A DNA stretch of 5,427 bases from an uncultured Acetatifactor sp. (lineage in GTDB: Bacteria; Bacillota; Clostridia; Lachnospirales; Lachnospiraceae), in assembly GCA_947631715.1 (NCBI GenBank), contig CANRMK010000176.1, forward strand, positions 1-5,427, given 5' to 3'. A program made the translations under genes and the position numbers. Under the pieces are notes generated by a model. The model was given only the letters and a program-made list of their open reading frames with translations, was not told the DNA's origin and did no database searches. Below, one piece after another: positions 5,336 through 5,427 of this stretch (its first letter is position 1; each line of letters starts with the position of its first letter).

Positions 5336-5427
5336 TCAACCCCAATCGACCGTATTCAGCCCGGTAATGTCGATGTTCTCCCGGCAGACCGTTGGAGCAC
5401 GTCGGCACTTGGCGAGGTACTCTCGAG
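5336..5427 (-). CDS. Possible 3' end of an unrecognised gene (partial)
   Basis: A minus-strand frame enters from the right edge and runs 29 codons to a TGA at 5336-5338, ending ENIDITGLNTVDWG. Third positions are mostly G or C, like the neighbouring genes, and the frame stops 40 bases before the rplU -35 element, where an upstream gene would be expected to end. I do not recognise the sequence. In related genomes rplU often follows an RNase G gene or radical SAM genes, but this tail does not let me name any of them. A 29-codon open frame occurs by chance fairly often, so the call is weak. No terminator is visible between 5297 and 5335. Confidence 0.35.
   Translation of the reverse strand, partial: REYLAKCRRAPTVCRENIDITGLNTVDWG

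Noticed and set aside
5181..5408. Minus-strand open frame of 75 codons upstream of rplU
   Set aside because: It runs through the rplU promoter and leader and resembles nothing known to me.
1..5427. Mobile element, phage, CRISPR, toxin-antitoxin or defence system
   Set aside because: No transposase, integrase, repeat array or accessory protein motifs were found; nearly all the sequence is covered by conserved housekeeping genes.

Overview
The window is a stretch of ordinary bacterial chromosome. Its gene order and protein sequences point to the Firmicutes (Bacillota), class Clostridia, and most likely a Lachnospiraceae-type organism. The clearest clade markers are a ribosomal protein L27 with the N-terminal extension that Firmicutes remove, the matching protease gene prp between rplU and rpmA, and obgE joined directly to yhbY-nadD-yqeK-rsfS. 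In Bacillus subtilis these last genes lie in two separate loci. Base composition looks close to half GC by eye, and no part of the window stands out as foreign.

Layout. Positions 1-327 (+) hold the C-terminal half of LexA, the SOS repressor, cut by the left edge. Positions 503-721 (+) encode a 72-residue DUF378 membrane protein. A strong bidirectional terminator at 729-765 separates these from everything to the right, which is on the minus strand. Read in transcription order (right to left), the minus-strand genes are rplU (L21), prp, rpmA (L27), obgE, yhbY, nadD, yqeK and rsfS. A near-consensus promoter (TTGACA, 17 bp, TATTAT) at 5268-5296 and a structured leader of about 100 nt precede rplU. 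The far right edge (5336-5427) may hold the 3' end of another minus-strand gene that I do not recognise.

How the genes fit together. The minus-strand set reads as one operon of about 4.5 kb, with gaps of 3-50 nt and one 29-nt overlap, apart from a 117-nt gap with a hairpin between rpmA and obgE. Most of its products act on the large ribosomal subunit: two 50S proteins, the protease that matures one of them, an assembly GTPase, an RNA-binding assembly factor and a silencing factor that binds L14. NadD makes the NAD precursor deamido-NAD, and YqeK is an HD-domain hydrolase of Ap4A, so two nucleotide-metabolism enzymes sit among the ribosome genes.

I found no mobile element, CRISPR array, tRNA, rRNA, defence system or clearly new system. 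The points most worth checking are the rplU leader (possible autoregulation and ribosome-binding-site masking), the hairpin between rpmA and obgE, the unexplained DUF378 protein, and a few start-site questions.
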